Shown: piece after piece, positions 10,814-22,567 of the stretch
How the letters are laid out: the number at the start of each line of letters is the position of its first letter
Position numbering within the stretch: the stretch's first letter is position 1
Assembly (NCBI GenBank): GCA_910890315.1
Contig: CAJVGD010000046.1
Coordinates: 434,001 to 498,000, forward strand
DNA from: Serendipita indica DSM 11827
Taxonomy: Eukaryota > Basidiomycota > Agaricomycetes > Sebacinales > Serendipitaceae
Length of the DNA: 64,000 nt
Reading direction: 5' to 3'
The notes under the pieces: generated by a model
What the model saw: the letters and a program-made list of their open reading frames with translations, nothing else
What the model was told of the DNA's origin: nothing
The model's database searches: none
Made by a program: the position numbers and the translations under genes

Positions 10814-11755
10814 ATGTTCAAGTCGCTCCTTCCATTTGTCCTCGCCGCGCTCGTCCTCGAGAGCGCCGCACGGCCAGTCCACGTACGCCCACCGGATATT
10901 CTCTTATTGAGCGGATACTGATGCGTCCAAGCTGCCGTCGGACGTGCCTACGGGGATGATTCCTCGCTCGTCGAACAACATTTCTACGCCTCTGGATGCT
11001 GCCAAAGGACACGCACCTCTTCCAATTGCTCCTCGCAAGGCCACGAGCCACGGTGCAGCTCCAGCGCCACAGGCTCCTCTCGCTCTTGTGCCTCGTCAAG
11101 ATGAAGAGGAGGATCAAGCAGAGGTACGCACTTTCAATCCCAATCATAATATACTGACTCTGTATTCCAGTCGACGGCCAGACGCCACTCTCACCGCAAG
11201 CCTAGGCCATCCAAAGATAGCAAGCCCCTCGAGGGTTCGATCCATCTCGGACCACGCGTAGAGTCCAACAATACGACGCTCCCCGCTCACGTCCCGCGTT
11301 CTCAAAACTCGACGATGCCCATCAAGCTCCCTCGCTCGACGAATTCGACGACCACGCCGACGACACTTCCCCTTCACGTCCCCCGCGACCACAACTCGAC
11401 GCTCCCTGTTGTCAACTCTCGTGCTGAGCACAACTCGACGATGCCCATTCACGTCCCACGTTCGTCGACGCACTCGCCCGCAGAGGCCATCCTCCATGAC
11501 GCACCGCACCATCCCCGTCCGCGCACAACAGTCGAGATGCATGTCCCAGCAGAAAAACTCGCCCACGTCGTCCCAGGTCATCATCGTAGAGACAAGCAAG
11601 AACATGTCGACGACGACGAGGAGCACGACGAGGCGCCTGCCACCCCCATCCTCGTCCCCCGCCACTCGACGGGTGTCGAGGCTGCGGACAAGATTATCCA
11701 TTCTTCTGCCCACATGCTTCGTCAGGAGCTGGACGAGGCTCGATACGAGTGTTAG
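10814..11755 (+). CDS. Small secreted protein with NST...PR repeats
   Basis: Not matched to a known family. Three exons (10814-10882, 10932-11123, 11171-11755) join in phase 0 to give 281 residues. The first 20 or so residues are a clear signal peptide (MFKSLLPFVLAALVLESAA). The rest is low complexity and hydrophilic, built from imperfect units of about 12-17 residues of the form NST(M/L)P(I/L)xVPR, for example NNTTLPAHVPR, NSTMPIKLPR, TTLPLHVPR, NSTLPVVNSR, NSTMPIHVPR. Most units carry an N-glycosylation sequon and end in Pro-Arg. A His/Asp/Glu-rich patch (HHRRDKQEHVDDDEEHDE) follows. The only Cys of the predicted mature protein is its very last residue. The first exon is too short to be an obvious ORF, so this gene is easy to miss. 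It could be a glycosylated wall protein or a repeat-peptide precursor; both are inference. Confidence 0.75.
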
Positions 11756-11864
11756 TGTTGACGATCCCAATGACCTAATGTAGCCCTCGCGCTGAAATAT
11801 TCATTCGTTTTGATTTTTTTAGTCAATGGCGTCTCTTGAATCGTTATTCACATGAAATCTGCCA

Positions 11865-13300
11865 TCACTTCATATTGGCGAGCAGATAGCGTACGCCTGC
11901 CCACGTCTCGATGCCCGTCGGGTAGATTTGATTCGCTGGGAGAACAAAGCCATACCTCCCCGTATCACGCAGCTCTGCAGAGAAAGAGTACTTGACGCCA
12001 CTATACGAACACGTCAGTTGACAGAATACATCATTCAAAAGGCACGTACGTGACGACATAAGCATAATCGTCAGAGCTCCCAGTGGTCTTGTAAATCGTC
12101 TTGCAGCTCCCTCCATACGTATACGACGTGCCATACACCGCTTTAAGACTCGTCGTGAATCCCTTGGCGAGCGATAACAGCTCGGTATTGTCCGGCGGAA
12201 TTGCATCGCAGTCGAATCCGTACGGTGTGAAAAACATTTGACTGTAACTATGCCAGTCCACGTACATCTTCATCCCCTGCGTGCTATTCTTCTTCCCATT
12301 CGAAAACGCTGCGAGCCATTTCGTTTCCGGTGCATCAGCAGGCGCGAGACCCCTATACGTCTCGTCACATGGGTTTGTCGAGGCTCCTCCCGGATCCGAC
12401 CAGTGAATATCCCAATTGCGATTAATATCCCGCCCATAGCACGAACTCCCACTTGGAGGGGATTGTCGGTTCTTGCGCCACATTCTGTTCGTCGTTTGAG
12501 AGTAGACGAATCCATCCGGATTGACGACGGGGAAGATGTAAAAGTCGTACTTGTCCACGTACGATTTGATCTCGGTCGAGTTGGCATAGTTGGTGAGCAA
12601 TTGATATGCCATATACTCGACCGTCATGCTCGTGATCCATTCGCGTGCGTGTACATTGGCATGCCAGACAATGGCAGGCTTGACGCCGCTCCCGCTGCTT
12701 CCAAAAATGTTGATGCCCGTGATCGCACGACCTTGGACGGATGTGCCGGCGGTGACGACTTTGGCGTTGGAGGGATAGGCTGCAGCGAGATCATTGAGAA
12801 AAGTGAGATGATCAGCATACGGGTGGTATGCGTTGAACCATGCTGGGGTCGCGAGACTTGCTACATTGTGTTAGTTATGGATGGATGCCGAACAAAGGAG
12901 ACGACTCACCAGCTTTCATCATGCGGGCGGCATAATCCTCAGATGTTGAGGACTCTTCCAAGATGCTTTTTCCGAGATCTTCGTGCATAATCGTGACGGG
13001 CTCGAGAATGCCGGCCTGGCCTTGTAGCTCTTGTACTGCCTTCATAAAACTATCGTAATCGCCAGGAGGTACTTCGACGTCCACATGCGAGTTGATCGTC
13101 GGGGTCGTCGTCCAGAGGTCCAAATCGTGCTTTGCGATCAAGCTTTGAAGTCGGGCGAGTATGTCGACAGAAGGACCGGTGGGTATACGCACAACCTTAA
13201 CACCCATGAATTGTGAAGCAGGATTGTCCCGCGGCTGGGGAAGGGCATGGCCAAGTGCAAAGAGCACAAGGAGTGTCGAAAGGAGCGCGAGGAGCCTCAT
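11865..13300 (-). CDS. Secreted zinc carboxypeptidase (M14A, procarboxypeptidase A-like)
   Basis: Extracellular metallocarboxypeptidase that removes C-terminal residues from peptides. The start at 13300 gives a signal peptide ([19 protein letters not shown]), then a propeptide of about 100 residues ([31 protein letters not shown]). The catalytic domain begins [19 protein letters not shown]. The zinc ligands are visible as HANVHAREW (His and Glu) and DWHSYSQ (His). The substrate-binding Arg lies in GRDINRNWD and the catalytic Glu in [12 protein letters not shown]. Tyr in [13 protein letters not shown] fits the substrate-closing loop. Two short introns split it, one after the propeptide and one before the last exon. 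All key residues are present, so it should be active. Extracellular nutrition or host-protein breakdown are plausible roles. Confidence 0.93.
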
Positions 13301-14153
13301 GGATGGCGAATGAGGGGGGTAGGCGTCAAATAGGCTTGAGCGAGTGGGTTTTTATAGCTGGATATCGGCGCTAGGGCCCGTTTGCCAATAACTACCACTG
13401 GCAACCGGAACAGCGTACGGCGCCGAGTGGCCTTTATATCTCCCGCCAGTGTCGGCCGTCACCTGTTTGATTATCAGTATACACACGCAAAAGGCCCTCA
13501 GGACGCCGCCGCACTTACGTCTGATTTGCGATATGCACACATGGCCCGCATGGCTCGCCATATGGAGTAACAGAGCGACGACGGCTTCGCAGGTGTCATC
13601 GGCATAGGTTCAGATATGGTGTGGCATACGGGATGGCCGCTTAGCGATGCAAGAACGCTCTGACACCGGACGAAGTAGTTCTTGGAGCGCTCTCGAACCA
13701 TGTACTGGCCAATCCTTGCTGAGTAGATCCAGATTAGTTACGCAATGTGACCATGTGGGCCTTCAACGACTGCGTCTTGGGCCATACGACGAGGCCGGAA
13801 GCGCCGGGCCAGGACCAAGCTGAAAGTACATAAGGAGCTCTTTTAGTGATTCTTGTTTACGGAAGCGAGAATGGTCACTGATATTGTGGTCGAATCCAAG
13901 GTGTGCCCAGTATAGTCGAGATAATAAATCTCGGTCCTGAGTCCATCCGACGTTGAAGACTTTGGATAAGAAAGTCTATGAAAAATATATAGATTATGTG
14001 AAGAATCTCCGCTGACTGCAGATGAGCGGTGCCTTTGCTTCGTCGACGCCGCCATCAAGGGCTTTCGCCAACCAACACCAACAGAATACTCGACACGACA
14101 TCGGAACGCGCAGTACACGCCGCATATATAGTCTATAACGAGAAAATAGAGCC
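13301..14153. other. 853-bp divergent intergenic region
   Basis: Separates the carboxypeptidase gene (minus) and SPT7 (plus). Apart from the TATA box near 13350 I see no coding potential; the short open frames have no codon or motif support. No terminal inverted repeats or transposase remnants were noticed. Confidence 0.4.
13349..13356 (-). promoter_or_regulatory. TATA box of the carboxypeptidase gene
   Basis: TATAAAAA on the minus strand, about 50 bp upstream of the carboxypeptidase ATG at 13300, a normal position for a fungal core promoter with a short leader. Confidence 0.55.
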
Positions 14154-17100
14154 ATGAAGGTACATCTCAACGCCGAGCGGCTCTCTTGCGAGACCGGCGA
14201 ACAGAGTCGTGCTGACCACGAAATCTACAGCACCTCTTGTCGGCGCTGGCTACTCATAAAGTCGGCGTGGATGTAGACGAAGCTGATCTACGGCGGTTGC
14301 TTGCCCAAGCTCACAAATTTCGCGGCGTGAGTCTCGCGTCACTTTGGCCATCCAGACGCACGACGAAATGCTGATGGTCCACCGCCTTTTGTATATCATC
14401 TAGGAGAACAAGGGAGGAGAGACCTGGGAAGACACTCTTGAAAAGGTTTTGGTCGAGTTGCGCAGCTCGGTTCGTCGATTACCTTCGCGTTGCCTTGCAT
14501 GGATTAGGCTCACAGGACACTCGTTTTCGGGCTTGTAGGAGTATGCCGTAGCCTTTCTTAAACCTGTTAAGAAGACAGAAGCCTGGGATTACGATCGAGG
14601 CAAGTCTCCTCCGGTCAACCTTGGACGCTGCCTTGCATCGTCCACAGAACGACTTCTACCTGTACAGAAGGACTGACGATGCCTAGTGATCACGCGCCCA
14701 ATGGACCTCGGTACAATGGGACGCAAGATCAAACAACACTCTTATATGTCAAAAAAGGCATTCTCAGACGATCTGAATCTCATTTGGGACAACTGTCTAA
14801 CCTACAATACTGATCCCGTACGTTTCTTATTCAGCCATCTACGGTTATGCTCACTCTGAACCAGAACCATCATCTTCGTCGAGCGGCACAAATCATGCGA
14901 AAGAAAGCAGACCAAATCATGCGCCGCATTCCAGATCGCCATGAACGCTTTACTCCTAGCATGATTGAACGGTTCAAATTCACTACTCCAGACTCTGCAA
15001 CAGAGAAGCGAGGCGTTCTCACAAATGGAATCAACCATGATGGTTTCCGAGTCAAGAGAGAGGGCACACCTACAACCGGTCTGCTACGAGGCGACTCGGT
15101 CGTGACAGACCTGACCTCGGGTCCTGGTGCAGCGGAGGATACTGCCTCTCTTGATATTGGTCCATCGAACGACCAAACAGTCGCTAAACCGAGCGAAGAG
15201 GTTCGGTTTGAGGACACCCCCGCTCTGGAGCGCTCATCAGAGGATATGGCGGTGTTTGCGTCCCTCGATGCACAATTGCAGGCCCTTCTGGAGAATTTGA
15301 ACATTTCCGACCCAGAATCTGCGTCGCTGGCTCTCCAGTCAATGTCTCAATTCAACATGGAAGGGGCCGACCTTCACGAGCGATTGAGGCAGCTGGCAGA
15401 AGAAGACGAGGAACCTGGGGTTGGAAGGCCGAATCTGCCCGAGACTTCAGATGAAGAGGTAGAGGTGCCTATACTGGACGTTGTCGTCAAGCGAGAGAAT
15501 AGTGTCGATTCTGCAACTAGCGAAGCTAGCAGGAAACGAAAGCGGTTAGTTGGCTATCTCACAAAGCATTGATGCTGACCAGCGATATACAGTCTCGATA
15601 CTATATCGAACCCTAGAAAACGGAGCAAACGGGAGAGACTGGCCGAGCGAACACTTTTGGAGAATTGGTGGATGGCCATGGCATCGTCATCATTGGCTGC
15701 CAATACTATCCCCCCCACATTTGATTCGGCTCAGATGCCCAACCCTCTTCACCCAGCCTTCCGGCCAGCCAATGCTTCAAGCCCCGATGTCATGGCCACC
15801 AGTCCATCCAAGTACGCTGAACCACCAAGGAAAAGGTTAATTCCTGTCATTATTCACTGCCTGTGTACTTACCTACGGATAGCAGGACTTTGCATCGTCT
15901 CATGTCAGAAAATGTTCGTGTACGCAAGAGGGCGAGAGACATTGCAATCAGGATCGCAGACCAGATAGAGGATGAAAAGCAGGGTGTCGATCCAGAGGAT
16001 TTTAGCCCATTGGTTCCAGCTGAAGCCGAGTCTTCTCACCAGAGCAGAAAACCATGGGCGCAGCGAGCTGGCCTCCTACACCGGCGTCGCGAGCCCTACT
16101 TGGAGACGGATATTGGAGCCATCGAAGCTCAGGATTGTATGGAGTCGGTCGCTATGCTCGTTCTCCAGCATGCAAACTTTGACAGTGAGTCCCACCATGA
16201 GATGTCGGATGTGCTCAAGCTTATTGGTTAGGCTCCTCTGTGAACGCTCTCAGAGTGATGGGAGACCTCGTTGGACGCTGCATCGAGAATCTTGGTCGCT
16301 CTCTAAAATTCTTACATGAAACGCATTCGAGAAAGATGACTGGAGAAGTGAGTATGTCACAAGGTCTTAAAAATGCAGCTCATTTTGCTTTAGGAAATGG
16401 TATTGCATGCGTTGTTCGCCAATTCGATAAGCAACATGCACGAGCTCGAGGTGTATATCAAGAGCGATATTATCAAATACGGTGCATCTCTCTCTAATAC
16501 TCTGACCTCTCTCGAGGAAGTGGTAATTATTTTCATATAATGATCGCATACTCTCATATGTTCTCAGGCCGCGAAGAGGGATGAGCCCGTCGACGAAGAT
16601 GCCATTTTCAGGGATGACGTAGAGGTCATGGAGTACGTTTTTGTCACACTGCCGACCGCGTCCACTGACGAGCGATCCAGCGCTTTGGGACCTCTAGGCG
16701 AAGACATATACGGATTCAGAGATCTCGGACTTGATACAGAGCTAGGTCTCAAAAGCCTCAGCGTTCCAAAGAAGCTACTCAGACCGAAGGCCAAAGCGGT
16801 CGCAGCTGCAGAGTACGTTAGAATTTTAAGCCGGCAATGGCTCATGGCCTATCTAGGGGCGCCGATCGTGAGGCAGTCAAGTATCCTCCACCACCTTCAT
16901 ACTTGCCCTTGGAGACACAACGAATTGGGGCCCAGATTGGTTTGCTTCGTTCATACTACGAGACGCGAGTCTTGGCTCTCATCCCACCGCCACCACCTCG
17001 ACCAGTAGTGCCGGTACTCGCCGCTCCTGTTGTTCCTCGTCCACCTACTCCGCCTGCACCCGTCCCTACCGAGAGTGTTCCGGCAGAATCATCCTCACCT

Positions 17101-17565
17101 CAAACTCAGCCTCAGGAAGCTGCTCCTACCTTTGATCCGTACAACCCATCTGCACTTTTCATTCAAGTACCCAAGTCCACACCAACAACTGCATCTGCAC
17201 CACCGAAAGCGCCGTCGCCCGTCAGGTCTGCAGAGATGGAGCTTATGCCCATTGACGGAACAGCCGGCGCGGTTATTCCCCTGGCTGAGCCACCCGTTCC
17301 AGCGGAGATACCTCCCATCCTCGAAGACGATGTGCCAGATCCTAGCCGTGTCAAAGTGGGTCCACTGGGCCAGATTCAAGTACCCTCGGCGGCAACAGTG
17401 GCGAAGCAGAAGCGACAGCATAAGGCTGCTGCTCAAGCAAAGGCTGCTGCTGCGGCTCCTCCTGGAACGCCTGTCGCAGCTCCTCTACAGTCGCCGGTCT
17501 CTGCGAGCAAACCTAAGAAAGTCACGCCAAAGAAACCCAAGCCAGCCACCGTCCCGTCTTCATGA
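14154..17565 (+). CDS. SPT7: SAGA complex subunit SPT7 (bromodomain and histone-fold protein)
   Basis: Scaffold subunit of the SAGA transcription coactivator, acting in the nucleus. The start at 14154 gives MK, spliced to [20 protein letters not shown]. The bromodomain is spread over several exons: [39 protein letters not shown], then [20 protein letters not shown] with the acetyl-lysine-binding Asn, and [19 protein letters not shown]. An acidic middle region leads to the conserved [10 protein letters not shown] segment, and a Bromo_TP-type histone fold around [20 protein letters not shown] and [20 protein letters not shown]. The C-terminus is Pro/Ala-rich with Lys-rich ends ([29 protein letters not shown]). 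About ten introns fit. In yeast, SPT7 is cleaved at the C-terminus to form SLIK; whether this tail is processed is unknown. Confidence 0.88.
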
Positions 17566-17625
17566 AAGACGACTAACTTAATCATGCTCATAACTTACAA
17601 TCAACCTTCTTGGATCGAAATGTTG

Positions 17626-19432
17626 TCACTTGATCATCACTTTTCCAATACCGTCCTCTATCAAGAACATTTGTGAGTTTGACCACGGGACTTCGTGCTC
17701 CCAATGCGTGACGAATATGATCGCCTTCTCTGTAGCTACCTCTTTTTGAAGATACTCTCTTGCCCTATTGATCATACTGTCGTCCATCCCGGCGAATACT
17801 TCGTCAAGAATGAGGATAGAAGCGTCACTGACAAGCACCCGCATCAGCATCACCAGTGCCTGTTCAGCTGGAGGCAGAGTCGCGAATAGCTGCTTTCCCC
17901 AAGCCAGGCGGTCTGCTTCAGTGTCTCCAGGGCCTAGCTTTCTTATCAAGCTGTCACGTTTTAGCCTTTGGCCCTCTGTGAGATGTCGATATGCATAAGT
18001 CCCCTCGAAACCAGTTCCTATCGCATCTGCGGCGGTCATTGCACCTGGCCCAGAGCGACGAGGAAAAGCCGCAAAAATCTCTGGCGTAGATGAGGCAATC
18101 TGGCGTTGGATGGAGACTGTCGGAACCTGTTGGCGTGGCTTCCCGAACAGTTCAAAGTGACGTTGGGTGTAGGATTGTGGATGTTCTCCACTCAAGAGAG
18201 AGAGTAGAGTCGTCTTTCCGGAGCCGTTGGGGCCTCGTAGCCACCATCTATCGCCCTTACGTATTGTCCAGTTGACCTCTTTGAGTACCTGGTTTTCGTT
18301 TAGCCGCATATTTCGAGGGATTGTAACCTACTTCTCTTTCGCCATATGCTACCCGGACATTGACGAGGCGCGCGAGAATTGGCGCAGTGTTCTTCATTGA
18401 CAGGTTGGGATTACTCGGCTGGGATGGTGTAATGATAGCATGATCTTCTGCTGAGTATTCGGCTGAAGGTATTGTCACGACGCTCGGCCCATCGACAATG
18501 GCAATGTGTGTAATCCATTGAGGAACAGGATCCTGAGGGCGAAGTTCAATAAGAACAAAAGGATCCTCGTTGGCATTGAGGCTGTGAAGCAGCGTCGACA
18601 ATAGTGGTCGCTGCACGACGTCCAGACCGGCTAGTGAGAGTAAGTATAGCTACAACTCCTCAATCAAGATACGCACCAAATGGCTCTTCAAGGAGTAGCA
18701 CAAGAGGCTCTTTGATGAGCTGCCGAAGAATACGAGCTCTCCTTCGTTGGCCATTGCTCAATGCGATCATCGGAATGTCGAGTTGAGGGACCAAGCGAAG
18801 TCGGTCAGCGAGGACATCAATCTTGGAAGCCTTGCGTTTTATTTCACCAACTGAAGCCAATAATTGTACTTCTGCCGTGCCCGGGATGTCGAATTCAGTC
18901 CGTGGGCGGGGTGGGGGGTCCTGCGAAAGACTCTCCACGAGGTTTTCGCGCAGCGTTTGACCATCTTGATCCCTCATGGCACCGTATCGTGCAGTATAAT
19001 CAACAAACTCGCCACCGGCAGCAACGTTTGCTTTAGAGGAAAAGGCAACATGAAGGATGGCATCCCGTGCAGACGATTGCTCGGGCGTCCATGATGGAAA
19101 AATCCCGCTATTAGGGATCTGATGTATCCTTCGTCGACCCAGCAACGCCTTGATAGCTGAGTTCAAGCCAAGGCACAGTAGTCATCCATACACACCTGGA
19201 ACAGCTCCCCTCTTGTGCTATTCGATATGCTAATAACTGCCCAAGCTTCTCCCCTATTTATTTCCCACGATACATCTCGCAAGACCGCGTCGCTGTCCGT
19301 TGCGGAGCCAAATTTGTAGATAGCTGCATTTTCAAAACGAACGATTGGCGCCGTACGCGAAGGAATGTGTATTCCTCTAGTCCTAAATGCACAACATATC
19401 CACTTTGCCGACTTCAATAACGGGTGCCCCAT
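17626..19432 (-). CDS. Soluble ABC protein with two ATPase domains (YDR061W/ModF-like)
   Basis: Two fused ABC ATPase domains without membrane spans, like yeast YDR061W and bacterial ModF/PhrA-type proteins, whose roles are poorly known. Domain 1 begins VRFENAAIYKFGS and has W..NRGEAWAV, but its Walker A position reads SISNSTRGELF, so the P-loop Gly and Lys are lost. Its signature is LSNGQRRRARILRQL and Walker B LVLLLEEPFGAYLD. Domain 2 is canonical: RGPNGSGKTTLLSLLSG (Walker A), LPPAEQALVMLMR (weak signature), ASILILDEVFAGMDD (Walker B with catalytic Glu), FVTHWEHE (switch His). The exon joins GELFQVSIKALLG and YGERE/VLKEVNW keep frame. The start at 19432 is 62 bp after the USO1 stop on the same strand. 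The N-terminus (KSAKWICCAFRTRGIHIPSR) is basic and might target mitochondria. Confidence 0.8.
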
Positions 19433-19494
19433 GGGTCAAGGTGGAGGAAGGGTCGAACGAGTAGTGATGACTCGAGCGTTCGCCTTCGTTCGGC

Positions 19495-22445
19495 CTACTC
19501 GTCTCCCTCATCACCACCTTCATCTTCGGAAACCTCCAGTCCAGCCGTCCGCATCATGGCTTTGTCTCGTTTTCGCTTTTCACTAACCTCCTCCAAGAAG
19601 ACCAGAAGATCCTCATGCTCCTTTTCCTGTTCGTCTTTCCTCTCTTTTAGCTCTGACAGTTGTTGTGAGAGTTCTGCAATTTGCTGCTGCATTGCCTCTT
19701 TCTGTGCCGAGCTTGTCAGTCTTGAGACAGTCACTACGCAAATGGCACTCACCTCTGCTTCACGTTCAGCCTGCAGAGCGTCAAGCTTCTTTTGTAGACT
19801 ATCTGAAATCGTCTGCTTGGCAGCATTAATCTGTTGTTGCTTTTGTAGATTGGTGACCTCCGCTTTCGCGGCTTGCAACTCGTCAGCTTGCTTTCTCACC
19901 ACGTCCCGTAGCGACGCGATCACAAGCTGAAGTTCTGTATTATCGCCTGCAATAACTGAGATTCAGGAACTAGGACTATGCGCTACCTACCTGGTCCAGA
20001 AGCTACGGTGTCGGGGTCCGCACTCAGGCCTCGTTGAGCGGTATCTAGAGCTGATTTCAGACACATCATGAAACTCAATATCTGTCTCACAGTAGTTTGC
20101 TTTCCAGAACTCCACAAAGCCCCAGTCCAGCCATATCTCTGCCTCAACGACATCGCTCGTAGCCATAACCGAATGTGGTATTGGCAAAACGATCGATTCT
20201 GGAGTGACATGCCGGAACCTATCGTCCTCTCTGGCTCTCGACATTCGCGATACTAATTGTTCAGCGCCAAGGCGAGAGATGATTGAGTGAAGTGTTTTAC
20301 TACACAACATTAGATGAGAATGACTGAACAATCAAGAGACATACCGAGTAATCTCTCCAGGTTCTCGATTGAAATGGTAGCAGATGGCGAACAGGAAGCT
20401 ACAGAGACCCTGGACGAGGACATCTACTCCACTCGTCTGTGAAATTGGCTCTGCCAGCTACAGATCTCAGCAATGATAATCACTGGCAGCGTAGGACCCA
20501 CCACACCAATGCCGCCAGCCTCCAGGAAGATTCTAACACTTTTCGGATCTTCCCATAGCCAAGTACAAAGTAATGCGAGGTATGCAACTAGTACTTTATC
20601 CCATAGTCGTGATTCGGCGGCATCGTCTGTAACTTTGGATCTTGCCAGCATAGACAGACTGAGATGCTCCGTCAAAAGCTGTAAGAGTGACGACGGCGGG
20701 TCGTCATCGTCGTCTTCGCTGAGCTTAACCTCATTCGAAGAGGGTGGTAGAGCACCCCCATCTGCCGGGACAAAAAAGTTGCCACCTGTGTCGGACGCAG
20801 GAGCTGTGCTGAGCCCTCTTGCGATAGCTTTTGGGGATGTGCTGGAATTGTTCGGTGGGCCATGGAAAAGGGATGCGAACAAAAGGCAAATAAACTGGAG
20901 GCGAGTGGCAGTTTTGGATGAGAGGGGGCTAGTTGGTAATATGGCAATGCCATTGAGGAGCACGTTTGATGCAGAGGTTGGAGGTGAGGATTGGCGGCCT
21001 GAAAGCATTCCATTCAGTATATCGGTGGTGACTTCTTCGTCCTTTACGAAGTCCTGAACAAACAATTAGAAAGCGGGGGATGCAAGTATGCACGCTTACA
21101 TCAAATACGCTTAGAGCTACCGACCTGAGCTCGATACTTTCTTTACTTGTTGGAGGGGCAAGACCAAGTCCTCCATACTCGCCGTCCACCGCCGTTTGGA
21201 CCAGTAGGTCAATGCCTCGACAGGCGTCAAGTCTGTCCCACTCCTCGCCATTGGAGTCCGGTACAGGTATGTATGGTGTGATATTTCGGAGCAGGGGCGG
21301 GGCTTGGTTATAGCCTGATAGCAGTCGGAGGGCCTGCGCCTTGACCTGTTGGGGAGCGTTCGAGGCGATACCTAGCTCAGTAAGTAATCGAATGTGTTCT
21401 GGTGCTTTCTGTAAATTCCATTGTTAGACCAATCTGGAGAGGTGCTCCTAATTTACCATTGTGCCGATAATATTGACTACAAGCCCCACATTTCTCGCCT
21501 TGAGCTCGTCCCAGAACTGCAATGCAAACTCTTGAGGAGTCTCTTGATCTGATGCTATACTTGGAGGGAATAATAAAAGCGGTGGGATTGATGGGAGAAG
21601 TTGACGAAAGTACGTCTGAGAGCGTCAACACAAATCGGACGAGATATTATATGAACACACCTGTGTGGAAGAATTATACTTGAGTAATCCATCTATTGCG
21701 ACAAGACAGCCATATGCAGCCACGCCGCCTTCCACGCCACCCTCTTGCGCGATGATACGCAGGAGCGATTCAAAGGCGCCACCAAACGCAAATATGGTCT
21801 GTATGTCCGTATTTTGAGAGACGAGAGACTGGAATAACTGCAAACCCTCTATATTTCTGTTAGTTTTGTTCGATGCCCCACGTCGAACGCACCGTTTCGT
21901 ATCATGTCGCGCTTCTCCTCGAGCAAGGCGGTCACGGTCTGTGAGTATTCTGGAGCGTTGACAAAATGCGCTTGCACAACGCTCCGTCTGTTTGTTACAA
22001 GCGTGTTGAGGAGCTGGAGAGTGCCATAGCGCGTATAAAACGTTGTATCCGTCAGCAATCCAAACAGTTTCTGTGTATGTTTTGGATCCTGGAGTACATG
22101 ATCCGTATTCTTTAGTGCCAGTTCACGCTGTTCGGCGCTGTTGCCCTCCATGCTGCCATCGACTTCGACGAGCGTGTTCAACGTCTGGAGGACGGCCTTG
22201 GCGACTTCGGGGTCTACCTGGGCGTCACCATCGAGCACGGATAAGAGTGCATCGAGCGCGTGGTGCGAGACTTCGGCTCGGTAGTCGCGCGAGAGGCCAC
22301 GAAGGGCAAAGAGGGCGGCGCGTCGGTCCTCGAGCTGTGTCGATTGCGCGAGACGGTCGGCAAGGCGAGATACGGTATCTTGTGGGTTTTGTTGTGGTTC
22401 TCCTGTGCCCCGTAGCGCGACAATCGTCTGGTTTAGAAATTCCAT
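19495..22445 (-). CDS. USO1: Vesicle tethering protein USO1/p115
   Basis: Golgi-associated golgin that tethers ER-derived COPII vesicles. The start at 22445 opens an armadillo-type head: MEFLNQTIVALRGTGEPQQN, LEDRRAALFALRGLSRDYRAEV, VAKAVLQTLNTLVEVDGS, then FYTRYGTLQLLNTLVTNRR. Later exons continue the helical head (NTDIQTIFAFGGAFESLLRI, KAQALRLLSGYNQAPPLLRN, VTTDILNGML, LLALLCTWLWEDPKSVRIFL-like helices). After KTLHSIISRLGAEQLVSRM and EIWLDWGFVEFWKAN, which are typical of the family, comes a short C-terminal coiled coil (about 100 residues, KQADELQAAKAEVTNLQKQQ onward) and an acidic tail VSEDEGGDEGDE. About eight short introns fit. The coil is much shorter than in yeast Uso1p, close to the animal p115 plan or shorter. 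Confidence 0.9.
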
Positions 22446-22567
22446 CGAATGTGGTGGCTGCCAAGTTGGGAGTGGCTAAGCAATACCAACTCTACGTAGC
22501 TCAATACAGACTAGGATATCGACAATGACTATCGTCTGTCAGGCGTTTACAAGTTCAATATATACGA

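Noticed and set aside
11225-11260. tRNA-like T-arm string (GGTTCGATCC)
   Set aside because: It lies inside the secreted repeat protein coding region and lacks the other arms of a tRNA.
11144-11770. 208-codon minus-strand frame
   Set aside because: Antisense of the repeat-rich secreted protein; the repeats keep it open in several frames, but it has no start context or domain.
13301-14153. Possible transposon remnant in the largest clean gap
   Set aside because: I found no transposase, reverse transcriptase or terminal repeat; short open frames show no conserved motif.
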